28,254 bases of DNA from JAAXVZ01 sp964392465 (GCA_964392465.1 CAYMPC010000009.1:1-28254); one strand, 5' to 3'. Numbered from the stretch's first letter, positions 15,304-22,689 are shown. Made by a program: numbers and translations. Notes: generated by a model not told the origin, from the sequence alone.

Positions 15304-16068
15304 ATGAAGCTTCATTTGCATCAATTCTTGTCAAGAACAGGCATTTTCAAAACAAAAAATGAATTGATTGAAACAGTAAAAAGAGGAGAAGTAACTATAG
15401 ACAATGAGGTTATTGTTAATCCTATGTACAGGTTTAACCCTGCAAAAAGATCAGTTAAATATAAAGGAATAAAGCTTGAAGTCATTGACAAGATTGTTTA
15501 TTACTTAGTAAACAAACCAGAAGGCTATCTTTCAACAAGACTAACTCCTCTTGATATAAAGAACAAAAAGAAGAGTGTTTTTGATTTATTGAAGGTTGAT
15601 GAAAATATAAAAAGGACATTATTCTGTGTCGGAAGGCTCGATGAAGATACTTCAGGCTTATTGATAATAACAAATGACGGAAAATTAGGCTATAAAATAG
15701 CCCATCCAAAAACAAATATAAAAAAAACATATTATGCTGTTTTAGCAAAGCCGCTTCTTCCTGAACAAGCAAATAAAATAGAGGAAGGTGTCTTGATAAA
15801 TCTAGAAGAAAACGGCAAATATTTCAAATATAAGACACTGCCCTGCAAGATAAAAATTATTTCGGAAAAAGCAAACAGAGAATTATTGATATCTATAACA
15901 GAAGGAAAAAAAAGAGAAGTAAGAAGGATATTTGAGACAATAGGAAATAAGGTAATTAAACTAGAGAGAATTGCGATAAGTGGGCTGAAATTAAAAGACT
16001 TAAATCTAAAACAAAGCGAATACAAAGAAGTAAATAAAGCATATATCCAGGAAAGACTTAGTGTCTAA
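15304..16068 (+). CDS. RsuA/RluB/RluE/RluF-family pseudouridine synthase
   Basis: 254 residues. An N-terminal S4 RNA-binding domain (about 1-60, MKLHLHQFLSRTGIFKTKNE, VKRGEVTID) is followed by the pseudouridine synthase fold. KPEGYLSTR starts it, and GRLDEDTSGLLIITNDG (110-126) carries the catalytic aspartate D113. EGKKREVRRIFETIGNKV is the usual C-terminal motif. The enzyme isomerises specific uridines in rRNA; which site cannot be told from sequence. This family is chiefly bacterial, since archaea normally use Cbf5 and TruD-type enzymes. A TATA-like CTTATAAATC lies about 25 nt before the ATG, so the gene has archaeal expression signals. Confidence 0.9.
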   Translation: MKLHLHQFLSRTGIFKTKNELIETVKRGEVTIDNEVIVNPMYRFNPAKRSVKYKGIKLEVIDKIVYYLVNKPEGYLSTRLTPLDIKNKKKSVFDLLKVDENIKRTLFCVGRLDEDTSGLLIITNDGKLGYKIAHPKTNIKKTYYAVLAKPLLPEQANKIEEGVLINLEENGKYFKYKTLPCKIKIISEKANRELLISITEGKKREVRRIFETIGNKVIKLERIAISGLKLKDLNLKQSEYKEVNKAYIQERLSV

Positions 16069-16076
16069 CTTTCTGT

Positions 16077-16211
16077 CTAAAGTTCTCCTTTTTTATTTTC
16101 TAATATGTCCCTCGCAAAAGAATACTCAGATTCCTTCAATAGATTGTATTTAAACAATCTTTCCAATATAGCTATTTCTTTTGAGAGTCTCGGATCTACT
16201 CTATATAGCAT
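16077..16211 (-). CDS. Small 44-residue protein downstream of the nuclease
   Basis: The frame is open further upstream and overlaps the nuclease stop. The best start is the ATG at 16209-16211, preceded on the minus strand by GGGGGTGAAAGG, a strong Shine-Dalgarno. The product starts MLYRVDPRLSKEIAILERLF and looks like two amphipathic helices with an acidic, Lys-rich end. If the longer frame is used (to 16286) it would gain 25 hydrophobic/tyrosine-rich residues and overlap the nuclease stop by 4 nt. A partner or regulator of the nuclease is suggested by position only. Confidence 0.5.
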   Translation of the reverse strand: MLYRVDPRLSKEIAILERLFKYNLLKESEYSFARDILENKKGEL

Positions 16212-16282
16212 CCTTTCACCCCCAATGCAATAGTTATCATATATATATGCAGTTTGAGTATAAAAAAGTATTGTAGATAATA

Positions 16283-16960
16283 TCAATAATCCAACAAACT
16301 AGAATTAATCTTAGTCTCTCTATATCTACAATACTCACAATCATCAGAAGAAGCAGGCATTGGTCCATCTAGTAATTTAAGTGCATCCTTCCATATCTTC
16401 TCTGCCTGCTCTACGTTCACTTCTACTTTTACAATGTTTGTATGGAATAAAAATATATTTTCAACAACTTTATCAGGGTGATAGAAAAGAAGATATGTAT
16501 AGTCTTCTGTATCATATCCATTTTTTCTTAATAGAAAATTATAGAAGTCCATCTGGTTCCTATAATGCTCATGTGTATCCTCTTTTAATTCATATCCTCT
16601 TGTTTTATAATCCAGAACAATAAGCTTTTTTCCTTTGATAAGGATATTATCCACTGCTCCTTTCAAAATATTTCCTTTTTCATCTTTCCATGATATACCA
16701 ATCCTATTATTCCTCCATTTGTCAAGCAGCTCTCTATTATTAAAAAGTTTAGCATCAACCTTGTGCTTCTTTAAAACAGGAGGAAGTTCATCTTTATCCA
16801 GATAAGAATCAAAGTGCTCTTTTAGAATTCTGTCCATTCCTGAAGGAAGAGAAGGAAAAATACCTTCTGGCCGTTTAATGTTCTTCTTGAGTTGTAGCCA
16901 GAAACATCTAGGGCAATCTGTCATCAAATTAATACTTGAAGGAGACAAGGAATATGACAT
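16283..16960 (-). CDS. PD-(D/E)XK nuclease, Cas4/RecB-like, with four cysteines
   Basis: 225 residues. The PD-(D/E)XK core is complete: H49, D104 (GAVDNILI), D117 and K119 (LIVLDYKT), and the QxxxY helix Q136-Y140. Cysteines C16 and C19 (TDCPRCFW) and C208 and C211 (DDCEYCRYR) sit at the two ends of the domain, as in Cas4 and AddB-type nucleases where four cysteines hold an Fe-S cluster. Here they are arranged 2+2 instead of the usual 1+3 of Cas4. It probably cuts single-stranded DNA ends in repair or recombination. No cas genes or repeats are nearby, so it is not placed in a CRISPR system. A TATA-like TTTAAATAA lies around 16980. Confidence 0.82.
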   Translation of the reverse strand: MSYSLSPSSINLMTDCPRCFWLQLKKNIKRPEGIFPSLPSGMDRILKEHFDSYLDKDELPPVLKKHKVDAKLFNNRELLDKWRNNRIGISWKDEKGNILKGAVDNILIKGKKLIVLDYKTRGYELKEDTHEHYRNQMDFYNFLLRKNGYDTEDYTYLLFYHPDKVVENIFLFHTNIVKVEVNVEQAEKIWKDALKLLDGPMPASSDDCEYCRYRETKINSSLLDY

Positions 16961-17004
16961 TTATAGAAATAAATATCCTTTATTTAAATAATTCACCTAA
17001 GAAT

Positions 17005-17031
17005 GTCCAGTGAGTCCAGTGGACTGCCTGG
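17005..17031. repeat. GC-rich direct and inverted repeat in intergenic DNA
   Basis: The 84-nt gap between two minus-strand genes contains two copies of GTCCAGTG in tandem (17005-17012 and 17014-17021, one base apart). It also contains an interrupted palindrome: CCAG (17007) pairs with CTGG (17031) and AGTCC with GGACT around a 3-nt loop. This is conspicuous in AT-rich DNA. It lies just downstream of the 17045-17605 gene (read on the minus strand), so it could be a transcript end or a protein-binding site. Confidence 0.5.
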
Positions 17032-17044
17032 GTAAAATAAATTA

Positions 17045-17605
17045 TTAAAAAAGAACAAAATCCAATAAAGAGTAAAAAGGCTGCGCAAGATACATAAAAT
17101 ATAAAACATTAAGTATTCCTGGTATCACCACTTCAAATATTCGTTCAGGAATTGGCTCTCTTGTTAGCCCACTTATTATAAATATTATGGTGAAATATGC
17201 TATTGAAGAGACAATTCCAAGCAAAACATAGTTAGAATGTATCAAGTAAATCGGTAGACTTATAAAAAGAACCATAAGAGCATAGACAAAAAAAGTTTTC
17301 ATCTCCAGATAGCCGACGTATAACTCTGGAAGCAGACCAGCCAACAAGATAAATAGGATTTCTCCTGTAAGGCCATCATGCCAATCAATAATAAATGCAA
17401 AAAAATATATGTGTCCTAAGTTAATTTTTGGAAATCCTTTATAATGACGGTAATGAATATATGCAGACAAAAACAATATCGCCAGATAAATTAAAATTCT
17501 CCTGAAAAAAATAAGAATATATGCAATTAATAAAAACAAGGAGATTAAAACAAAAATAGGCTTTTTTTTAAATGAGTTAAATAATTTTTTTGAAGAGATT
17601 CCCAT
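17045..17605 (-). CDS. Multi-spanning membrane protein, member 3 of a three-copy family
   Basis: 186 residues. A basic N-terminus (SSKKLFNSFKKK) is followed by several hydrophobic segments with the landmark LSAYIHYRHYKGFPKINLGH after the second helix. It then has DGLTGEILFILLAGLLPELY and later GIVSSIAYFTIIFIISG. The order of these elements matches the proteins at 8922-9515 and 10913-11512. No catalytic or transport motif is recognised. The gene is preceded by Dus on the same strand with a 38-nt gap, but T-rich and TATA-like DNA around 17627-17635 suggests its own promoter. Confidence 0.7.
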   Translation of the reverse strand: MGISSKKLFNSFKKKPIFVLISLFLLIAYILIFFRRILIYLAILFLSAYIHYRHYKGFPKINLGHIYFFAFIIDWHDGLTGEILFILLAGLLPELYVGYLEMKTFFVYALMVLFISLPIYLIHSNYVLLGIVSSIAYFTIIFIISGLTREPIPERIFEVVIPGILNVLYFMYLAQPFYSLLDFVLF

Positions 17606-17643
17606 AAATAAAAAAAGATAAAGAAAGTTTAAAAAAATATCTG

Positions 17644-18453
17644 TTAGAATTGAGTCTTTTTTCCCATGTGCTTCAAAATATTATTTTTATACCTTTGAGG
17701 AGCATCATATTTAGTACATAATTCAATATAATCTGATTTTACTTTTTCAATAGTAGGATGTTTTATTCCCTTTAATTTAGCAAATATCAAAGGATCTTCA
17801 ATTGCTGCCCTACCTATCATTGCTCCTTGTACTCCAATTGATTTGAGAAATTTTATATTCTCCTTTGTCATTATATCTCCGTTTGCAATAATTTTTTTTC
17901 CTGTTTTAACGCATTCTTCATAGATAGAAAAATCAGCTGGCTCTTTATATATCTGCTTTCCATGTCTTGCATGCACTATAAAAAAATCAGCATCAACCTC
18001 TTTTATTAAATTAAGATAAACCTTTTTCTCTTTTTCATATTCATTTAATCCTAATCTCAATTTGATTGAGATAGGATAGCTGAATTTTTTTATTAATTCA
18101 ATCATCCTTTTTACTTTACTTATCCTCTTTATCATAGCACAACCTTGTCCTAATCTGATTATATTGGGATTTGGGCAGCCTAAATTCAGATTAAATCCTG
18201 AAAATCCTTTTTTGGGCTTGAAATTTTTCAGGAAAAGCTCTAGTTTGTCCTCTTTTGTCCCTATTAGCTGGATTTGTGTTGGTGTGTTATCTTTAAAATC
18301 TAATCTTGAAAGAGTATTCTCATTATTATCTGCCAGTGCTTCTATACTAATCATCTCTGTAAAAGTCATATCACATCCATATTTATGACAGATTGATCTA
18401 AACGCATTATCTGTCATATTTTCTATCGGTGCAAGCATGTAAATGAACGTCAT
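17644..18453 (-). CDS. dus: tRNA-dihydrouridine synthase
   Basis: 269 residues. An FMN TIM barrel opens with MLAPIENMTDNAFRSIC. NLNLGCPNP carries the catalytic cysteine C93, ISIKLRLGLNEYEK carries the FMN-phosphate region, and FIVHARHGKQIYKEPADF, IIANGDI and GAMIGRAAIEDPLIF complete the signature. It reduces uridines in tRNA D-loops with NAD(P)H. Length is short for the family (usually 310-340), so the C-terminal tRNA-binding helical domain is reduced. A TATA box (about 18473-18481) lies some 25 nt from the ATG at 18451-18453, favouring a leaderless start there, though the Met at codon 6 also fits the family. Confidence 0.93.
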   Translation of the reverse strand: MTFIYMLAPIENMTDNAFRSICHKYGCDMTFTEMISIEALADNNENTLSRLDFKDNTPTQIQLIGTKEDKLELFLKNFKPKKGFSGFNLNLGCPNPNIIRLGQGCAMIKRISKVKRMIELIKKFSYPISIKLRLGLNEYEKEKKVYLNLIKEVDADFFIVHARHGKQIYKEPADFSIYEECVKTGKKIIANGDIMTKENIKFLKSIGVQGAMIGRAAIEDPLIFAKLKGIKHPTIEKVKSDYIELCTKYDAPQRYKNNILKHMGKKTQF

Positions 18454-18493
18454 GAATAGAAGTATCTACAAGAAGTATATAAATCTCTTTGCC

Positions 18494-18673
18494 TTAATTA
18501 TAAAAAGGGCATGTCTTGCATTGGTCTGAAACAATTTCAGTTATTTCTGCAGGGCAGTCTGGAAAAGTCCCCTTGCAATTAGGATAATGTTTGCTTCTCC
18601 CAAATCTATCTTGGGCCGTTGCCCATTTTGGAACAACAACATGTGTCTTTTTATGGCTTGGTGATTTACCCAT
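18494..18673 (-). CDS. 59-residue four-cysteine mini-protein
   Basis: A short frame read on the minus strand from the ATG at 18671-18673 to a TAA at 18494-18496. The product opens MGKSPSHKKTHVVVPKWATA and then has four cysteines: C33, C40, C52 and C55 (the last pair as CKTC). Histidines at 7, 11 and 29 are further ligand candidates. A small zinc- or iron-sulfur-binding protein is likely. A TATA-like ACTTATATTC lies roughly 23-32 nt upstream. Codon use and a clean start-promoter spacing support a real gene. No family recognised. Confidence 0.65.
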   Translation of the reverse strand: MGKSPSHKKTHVVVPKWATAQDRFGRSKHYPNCKGTFPDCPAEITEIVSDQCKTCPFYN

Positions 18674-18753
18674 AAGAAAAGGATTTATTTTGTAGAATAT
18701 AAGTTTTGCTGATTTTTAAATACTTAAAAAGATATATAGAGATATAGGTTAAA

Positions 18754-18761
18754 TTTATAAA
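18754..18761 (+). promoter_or_regulatory. TATA box of the ribbon-helix-helix gene
   Basis: TTTATAAA predicts transcription starting near 18783, leaving a leader of about 13 nt that contains GGTG at 18784-18787 before the ATG at 18796. Confidence 0.5.
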
Positions 18762-18795
18762 ACTATAAAAAACCCTTATATATGGTGATGTTATT

Positions 18796-18957
18796 ATGGC
18801 AGCAACTCCGAAAGGACCACAAAAAGTTAGAATAGATTATAATATTGATAAGCCAACATATGATGCATTTGTAAGGCAATGCTCCAGTAAAGGATATGCG
18901 CCTGGAATAGTTGTAGAAAAGTTTATGAAAAAATACACAGAAACAGGGCAGATTTAG
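18796..18957 (+). CDS. 53-residue ribbon-helix-helix-like protein
   Basis: A short frame from the ATG at 18796 to a TAG at 18955-18957. After a basic start (MAATPKGPQ) it reads KVRIDYNI as a strand, DKPTYDAFVRQCSSKG as helix 1, a turn (YAPG) and IVVEKFMKKYTETG as helix 2. This is the ribbon-helix-helix layout of small dimeric DNA-binding proteins of the Arc/CopG/MetJ type. A GGTG ribosome-binding site and a TATA box are correctly spaced. No toxin gene lies next to it, so it is more likely a free-standing regulator or chromatin-like protein than an antitoxin. Assignment rests on the pattern alone. Confidence 0.65.
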   Translation: MAATPKGPQKVRIDYNIDKPTYDAFVRQCSSKGYAPGIVVEKFMKKYTETGQI

Positions 18958-18984
18958 TTATTATTTTTTCAATTTATTAAAAAA

Positions 18985-19083
18985 TTAAAAGATAGGTTCA
19001 CATGAGTTATGTAGCAAAAAGCCTTCTTCATCAAACAGCTTTTCACAGCAGTTTCCTTTGTGGCATTCTATTATTTGTTTCAT
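18985..19083 (-). CDS. 32-residue cysteine-containing microprotein
   Basis: Read on the minus strand from the ATG at 19081-19083 to a TAA at 18985-18987. The product opens MKQIIECHKGNCCEKLFDEE and ends NSCEPIF, with C7, C12, C13 and C28 plus two histidines. The ATG is preceded by GTGAGGTGATTGAA, an excellent Shine-Dalgarno at the right distance, which is the main evidence for translation. A metal-binding microprotein is plausible. It could instead be a leader peptide, but no co-directional gene follows closely. Confidence 0.5.
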   Translation of the reverse strand: MKQIIECHKGNCCEKLFDEEGFLLHNSCEPIF

Positions 19084-19177
19084 TTCAATCACCTCACGAT
19101 AAAATAAGTAAGGAGAATAACTTATTTAATTATTAGGTATAATTATTAAATAAAAGATTTAATAGAGTTTAGAATTA

Positions 19178-19540
19178 TTATTTTTTAATTTCTGTTTCAG
19201 GAATATACTTATGCAAAAGATTATACACTTTATAAACAAAAAGCAGTAGAAATATATTTGAGACAAAAGTAAAAATAGAAAAAGTAATACTTGGAAATTC
19301 AAAATAAACAGCAGCTTTTGCAAAAAAACCAAAGTAAAGGCTCAATACAAGAAAAATTATAGTTGTCTTAAAAAGGTCATATCTTTTGAATTTTTGAAGT
19401 TTTTCTGATAAAAAAGGCAGTTGGATTGCTCTATCTAAAAAAACCAAATCAAAAAAAACAAAAGTGATAAAAGAAATACAAAGTATCTCCAGAATAAAAT
19501 TTAATGCTAAAAGTATGTTTTCTACTAACAAAAGATTCAT
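19178..19540 (-). CDS. Small membrane protein (about three or four helices)
   Basis: 120 residues, hydrophobic. Segments at about 5-32, 58-80 and 84-108 are predicted membrane helices, with a charged loop SEKLQKFKRYDLFKT between the first and second. The C-terminus is short and polar (KYIPETEIKK). A TATA-like TTTATATATATAA lies just upstream (about 19547-19561) at leaderless spacing from the ATG at 19538-19540. No family recognised, and no operon partner. Confidence 0.65.
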   Translation of the reverse strand: MNLLLVENILLALNFILEILCISFITFVFFDLVFLDRAIQLPFLSEKLQKFKRYDLFKTTIIFLVLSLYFGFFAKAAVYFEFPSITFSIFTFVSNIFLLLFVYKVYNLLHKYIPETEIKK

Positions 19541-19651
19541 AAAACGATTTATATATATAAAGTATAAAAAGTTTATCTTGCTTTTTTAATAAAATAAACT
19601 ACTCCAAAGAAGTTAATAAAATTAATAAGTAATTATAACTATTCTATTTTT

Positions 19652-19972
19652 ATGGCAAAAATAAAATCAAATAAAATAAAAGACTGCCCTCCTGAAAATG
19701 TTTTCTGGCTTTGTACTGGAGTAACACTAAAAAATATTGAAGAATTAAAAAAGGCTTTAAAAACAATGGAAGATGGTGTTTTTAATTATCACGTGAATGC
19801 AGAAAAAAATGACTTTGCAAACTGGATAAAAGATATTTTTAAGGACATTAAATTGGCAGAAAGATTACAGAAGGTAAAAAGCAAAGAAGATTATGTTAAA
19901 ATAATAGAAGGAGATACTAAAAAGCCTGAGCCAAAAAGAAAACAAAAAAGGAAAGGACAAAAAAAGACTTAA
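19652..19972 (+). CDS. DUF5752 family protein
   Basis: 106 residues. The segment CPPENVFWLCTGVTLKNIEE, followed by VFNYHVNAEKNDFANWIKDI, carries the hallmarks I associate with DUF5752: CPPE near the start, a FW(L/V)C strand, L(K/R)N(I/L)EEL, and the F-x-Y-H-V-N-x-x-K-N-D-F-x-x-W core. Members are small archaeal and bacterial proteins of unknown function, sometimes fused to glycosyltransferases. This one has a Lys/Arg-rich tail (KPEPKRKQKRKGQKKT) suggesting nucleic-acid contact. Its end overlaps the convergent aminotransferase gene by 4 nt. Confidence 0.75.
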   Translation: MAKIKSNKIKDCPPENVFWLCTGVTLKNIEELKKALKTMEDGVFNYHVNAEKNDFANWIKDIFKDIKLAERLQKVKSKEDYVKIIEGDTKKPEPKRKQKRKGQKKT

Positions 19973-21171
19973 TTATAATTTTGTTTAACATATTTTTCTA
20001 GTTTGTCAAATCCTTCATTTAATGCATGCTCTGATGCTGCAAATACAACCCTAAAGTGATTTGTATTTTCTTTTTGGCCAAACCCAGAGCCATGAACAAA
20101 TAATACTCCTTCTTCTTTCAGCAAATCAAGCACAAATTTTTTATCAGATTCAATCTCAAACTCTATTTTAGGAAAAGCATAAAATGCACCTCTTGGCTTT
20201 ACACAACTTATTCCTTCTATTTCATTAAGCCGTTTATAAGTTATATCTCTTCTAGTTTTTAGTTTATTATTCATGTCTTTTATATGATCTTGAGGTCCCT
20301 CTAATGCAGGTTTTACTGCATATTGCATAGGATGACTAATTGACAATCTTGCTCTGGCCAATTGTTTTACTGCTTCTTGAAATTTACTCATTTTTTCTTT
20401 TTTCCCAGAAAACATTGCCCAGCCTATTCTCCAGCCAGGACATAAATAATTTTTTGACAAAGTATTAAATGTAACTACAGGAATATCATCTGTCAAAGAA
20501 CCAATAGGATGAAATTTGAAATCTTCATCAAAGATGATCTTATCATAAGTTTCATCAGAAAAAATAGGAAGATTATATTCTCCAGCCAGGTCAATTATTT
20601 TTTTCAATGTATCCTTTGTATATAAAGCTCCTGTGGGATTATTAGGATTTATTATACAAATTGCTTTTGTTTTATTGTTAATTTTTTTTCTCATATCGTC
20701 TAAATCAGGCTGCCATTCGTTTTCTTCGTCAAGCTCATACTCGTTTTCCTTGCCTTCTAAATAATTTATTACTGCATTATAGAGAGGATATCCTGGCTTT
20801 GGTGTTAAAACATTATCTCCAGAGTTCATTATTGCACCAAGGGCCATTGTAATTCCCTCGCTTCCTCCTGAACTAATAATAACCTCCTCTGCAGATACCT
20901 CTTTAACTCCTCTTTGTACTGCTTCTTTTGCTATGGCTTCTCTAGCTTCTTTTACTCCCATTGAATCTGCATAACTAGAGCTATTCTTCCAGTTATTTTC
21001 AACTGCTCTTATCATATGTTCTGGTGTAGAAAAATCATATTTTAAAGGATCTCCTATATTAAGATAAATCACTTTTTTTCCTTGTTTCTCTAGATTTTGT
21101 GCTTCAACAGCAACGTCTCTTATTGCATATTGGATTTTTTCTGTCCTATCAGAAGGAATTATTTCTTTCAT
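19969..21171 (-). CDS. Class I/II aminotransferase, archaeal alanine-aminotransferase-like
   Basis: 400 residues, PLP-dependent fold type I. K240 in NTLSKNYLCPGWRIGW forms the Schiff base. N178 in IINPNNPTGALY, D206 and Y209 in SDETYD, and R248 hold the cofactor. The start (AIRDVAVEAQNLEKQGKKVI, LNIGDPLKYDF) and the end (LFVHGSGFGQKENTNHFRVVF) agree closely by eye with the Pyrococcus furiosus alanine aminotransferase. It most likely interconverts alanine and 2-oxoglutarate with pyruvate and glutamate; an aspartate preference cannot be excluded. GAGGT lies 8 nt upstream of the ATG and a TATA box near 21203-21214. Confidence 0.92.
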   Translation of the reverse strand: MKEIIPSDRTEKIQYAIRDVAVEAQNLEKQGKKVIYLNIGDPLKYDFSTPEHMIRAVENNWKNSSSYADSMGVKEAREAIAKEAVQRGVKEVSAEEVIISSGGSEGITMALGAIMNSGDNVLTPKPGYPLYNAVINYLEGKENEYELDEENEWQPDLDDMRKKINNKTKAICIINPNNPTGALYTKDTLKKIIDLAGEYNLPIFSDETYDKIIFDEDFKFHPIGSLTDDIPVVTFNTLSKNYLCPGWRIGWAMFSGKKEKMSKFQEAVKQLARARLSISHPMQYAVKPALEGPQDHIKDMNNKLKTRRDITYKRLNEIEGISCVKPRGAFYAFPKIEFEIESDKKFVLDLLKEEGVLFVHGSGFGQKENTNHFRVVFAASEHALNEGFDKLEKYVKQNYN

Positions 21172-21298
21172 GGTTAAACCTCAATAAAGAAGATTATAAA
21201 AAACATATATAAACCTTTAGTTTAACATCAATAATAAAAATAAATCATAAATTATTTTTTTAAGAATTACTTTAACTAAAATAGAAGTCAAAACAATA

Positions 21299-21306
21299 TT
21301 TATATA
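21299..21306 (+). promoter_or_regulatory. TATA box of the serpin gene
   Basis: TTTATATA lies 22 nt before the ATG at 21329, at the spacing seen for other leaderless genes in the window. A weak AAGGA also precedes the ATG. Confidence 0.5.
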
Positions 21307-21328
21307 TTAAAGGATTTTAATAAGGAAA

Positions 21329-22633
21329 ATGAAAAAGAAAATTTTAACAATTTTAATAATACTCCTCATTATAGGAGTTGTTGGATCTGCAACAATGCTT
21401 TTTATTTTTCCATATATACCTAATCAACCTCCAAAGGCAGATGATAGTGGTTTAACAGAAGAGGGAATAAAGAATGTTGTAAATGCGAATAATCAGTTTG
21501 CATTTGATTTATATTCTGAATTGAGTAAAACTGAAAGAGAGAACTTATTTTATTCTCCCTATAGTATTTCTACGGCAATTGCAATGACTTATGAAGGCGC
21601 TAAAGGAGAAACAGCAGATGAAATAAAAAATGTTTTTCATTTTCCAGAAAGTGAAATATTAAGACCTAATTTTGCAGCTATTTATAACAGAGTTAACAGG
21701 GGTAGTAAGGACTATGAGTTAAGAACTGGAAATGCTATATGGACTCAGAAAGATTTTCCGCTTCTGGAAGATTATACAAGCAGGGTTGAAAAATATTATG
21801 GGGGAAAAGCAACAAATTTAGATTTTGTTTCTGAAACAGAAAAATCAAGGCAGACAATAAATATGTTTATTGAAGAACAGACTAATAATAAAATAAAGGA
21901 TTTAATTCCCCCTGATGTATTGAATCAAATGACTAGATTAGTTCTCACAAACGCAATTTATTTTAAAGGAACTTGGGAATGGGAGTTTGATAAAGCAGAT
22001 ACAAGAGAACAAGAGTTTAAGATAACAAAGGATAATATTGTAAATACTCCAATGATGTATATGGATCCAGATAAAGCAAGATTTAACTATGCAGAATTGG
22101 AAAAATTGCAGATTTTAGAGCTGCCTTACAAAGGAGATAAGATCTCAATGTTGATTTTATTGCCGAGACAAGGACAAGGTTATGATTATGAAACAGATAA
22201 AAGAATTGTTTTTGATTACACTCTTGAGGATATGGAATTATCTGCTGAAAAACTCAATGAATACAAAAATCAGATGCAAGAAACAAAAATGGATGCCATT
22301 TATCTGCCAAAATTCGAGTTTGATACAAAGTATTTTATGAAAGAAACATTAATTAAAATGGGAATGCCAACTGCATTCGATGATATTAAGGCAGACTTTT
22401 CAGGAATGACTGGAAGTAATAATTTGTATATTTCAAGTGTAATTCATCAGGCTTATGTAAAAGTTGATGAAGAAGGAACAGAAGCAGCAGCTGCCACTGC
22501 AGTTATAATGACCTTAAAAAGTGCTCCGCGAACAAATATTTTCAGAGCTGATCACCCTTTTATCTTCATAATTCAAGATAAAGAAACAGGCAATATATTA
22601 TTTTTAGGCAAAGTGGTTGATCCAACTAAATAA
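21329..22633 (+). CDS. Membrane-anchored serpin (serine protease inhibitor)
   Basis: 434 residues. Residues 1-35 are a Lys-rich start and hydrophobic helix (ILTILIILLIIGVVGSATML), acting as signal anchor. The rest is a full serpin: NLFYSPYSISTAIAMTYEGA, LVLTNAIYFKGTWEWEFD, then the reactive loop and DHPFIFIIQDKETGNILFLG. The hinge EEGTEAAAATAV (381-392) has the short-side-chain residues needed for loop insertion, so it should be inhibitory. Aligning the hinge to alpha-1-antitrypsin puts P1 at Lys397 and P1' at Ser398, predicting inhibition of trypsin-like proteases; Arg401 is an alternative. The serpin domain would lie outside the cell. Serpins are uncommon in archaea. Confidence 0.95.
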   Translation: MKKKILTILIILLIIGVVGSATMLFIFPYIPNQPPKADDSGLTEEGIKNVVNANNQFAFDLYSELSKTERENLFYSPYSISTAIAMTYEGAKGETADEIKNVFHFPESEILRPNFAAIYNRVNRGSKDYELRTGNAIWTQKDFPLLEDYTSRVEKYYGGKATNLDFVSETEKSRQTINMFIEEQTNNKIKDLIPPDVLNQMTRLVLTNAIYFKGTWEWEFDKADTREQEFKITKDNIVNTPMMYMDPDKARFNYAELEKLQILELPYKGDKISMLILLPRQGQGYDYETDKRIVFDYTLEDMELSAEKLNEYKNQMQETKMDAIYLPKFEFDTKYFMKETLIKMGMPTAFDDIKADFSGMTGSNNLYISSVIHQAYVKVDEEGTEAAAATAVIMTLKSAPRTNIFRADHPFIFIIQDKETGNILFLGKVVDPTK

Positions 22634-22689
22634 ATTATTTTATTATATTTTAGAAAAATATTTAAACTGAATTCATTAAAGATAAAAAT

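Noticed and set aside
16283..16960. CRISPR adaptation module suggested by the Cas4-like nuclease
   Set aside because: No direct-repeat array, Cas1, Cas2 or effector gene is present in the window; Cas4-like nucleases are common outside CRISPR.
17005..17031. Possible tRNA fragment or attachment site because of GC-rich content
   Set aside because: No cloverleaf, no T-loop GGTTCRA motif and no integrase nearby.
18796..18957. Antitoxin of a toxin-antitoxin pair
   Set aside because: Adjacent frames encode small cysteine proteins on the other strand with no PIN, RelE, MazF or similar toxin features.
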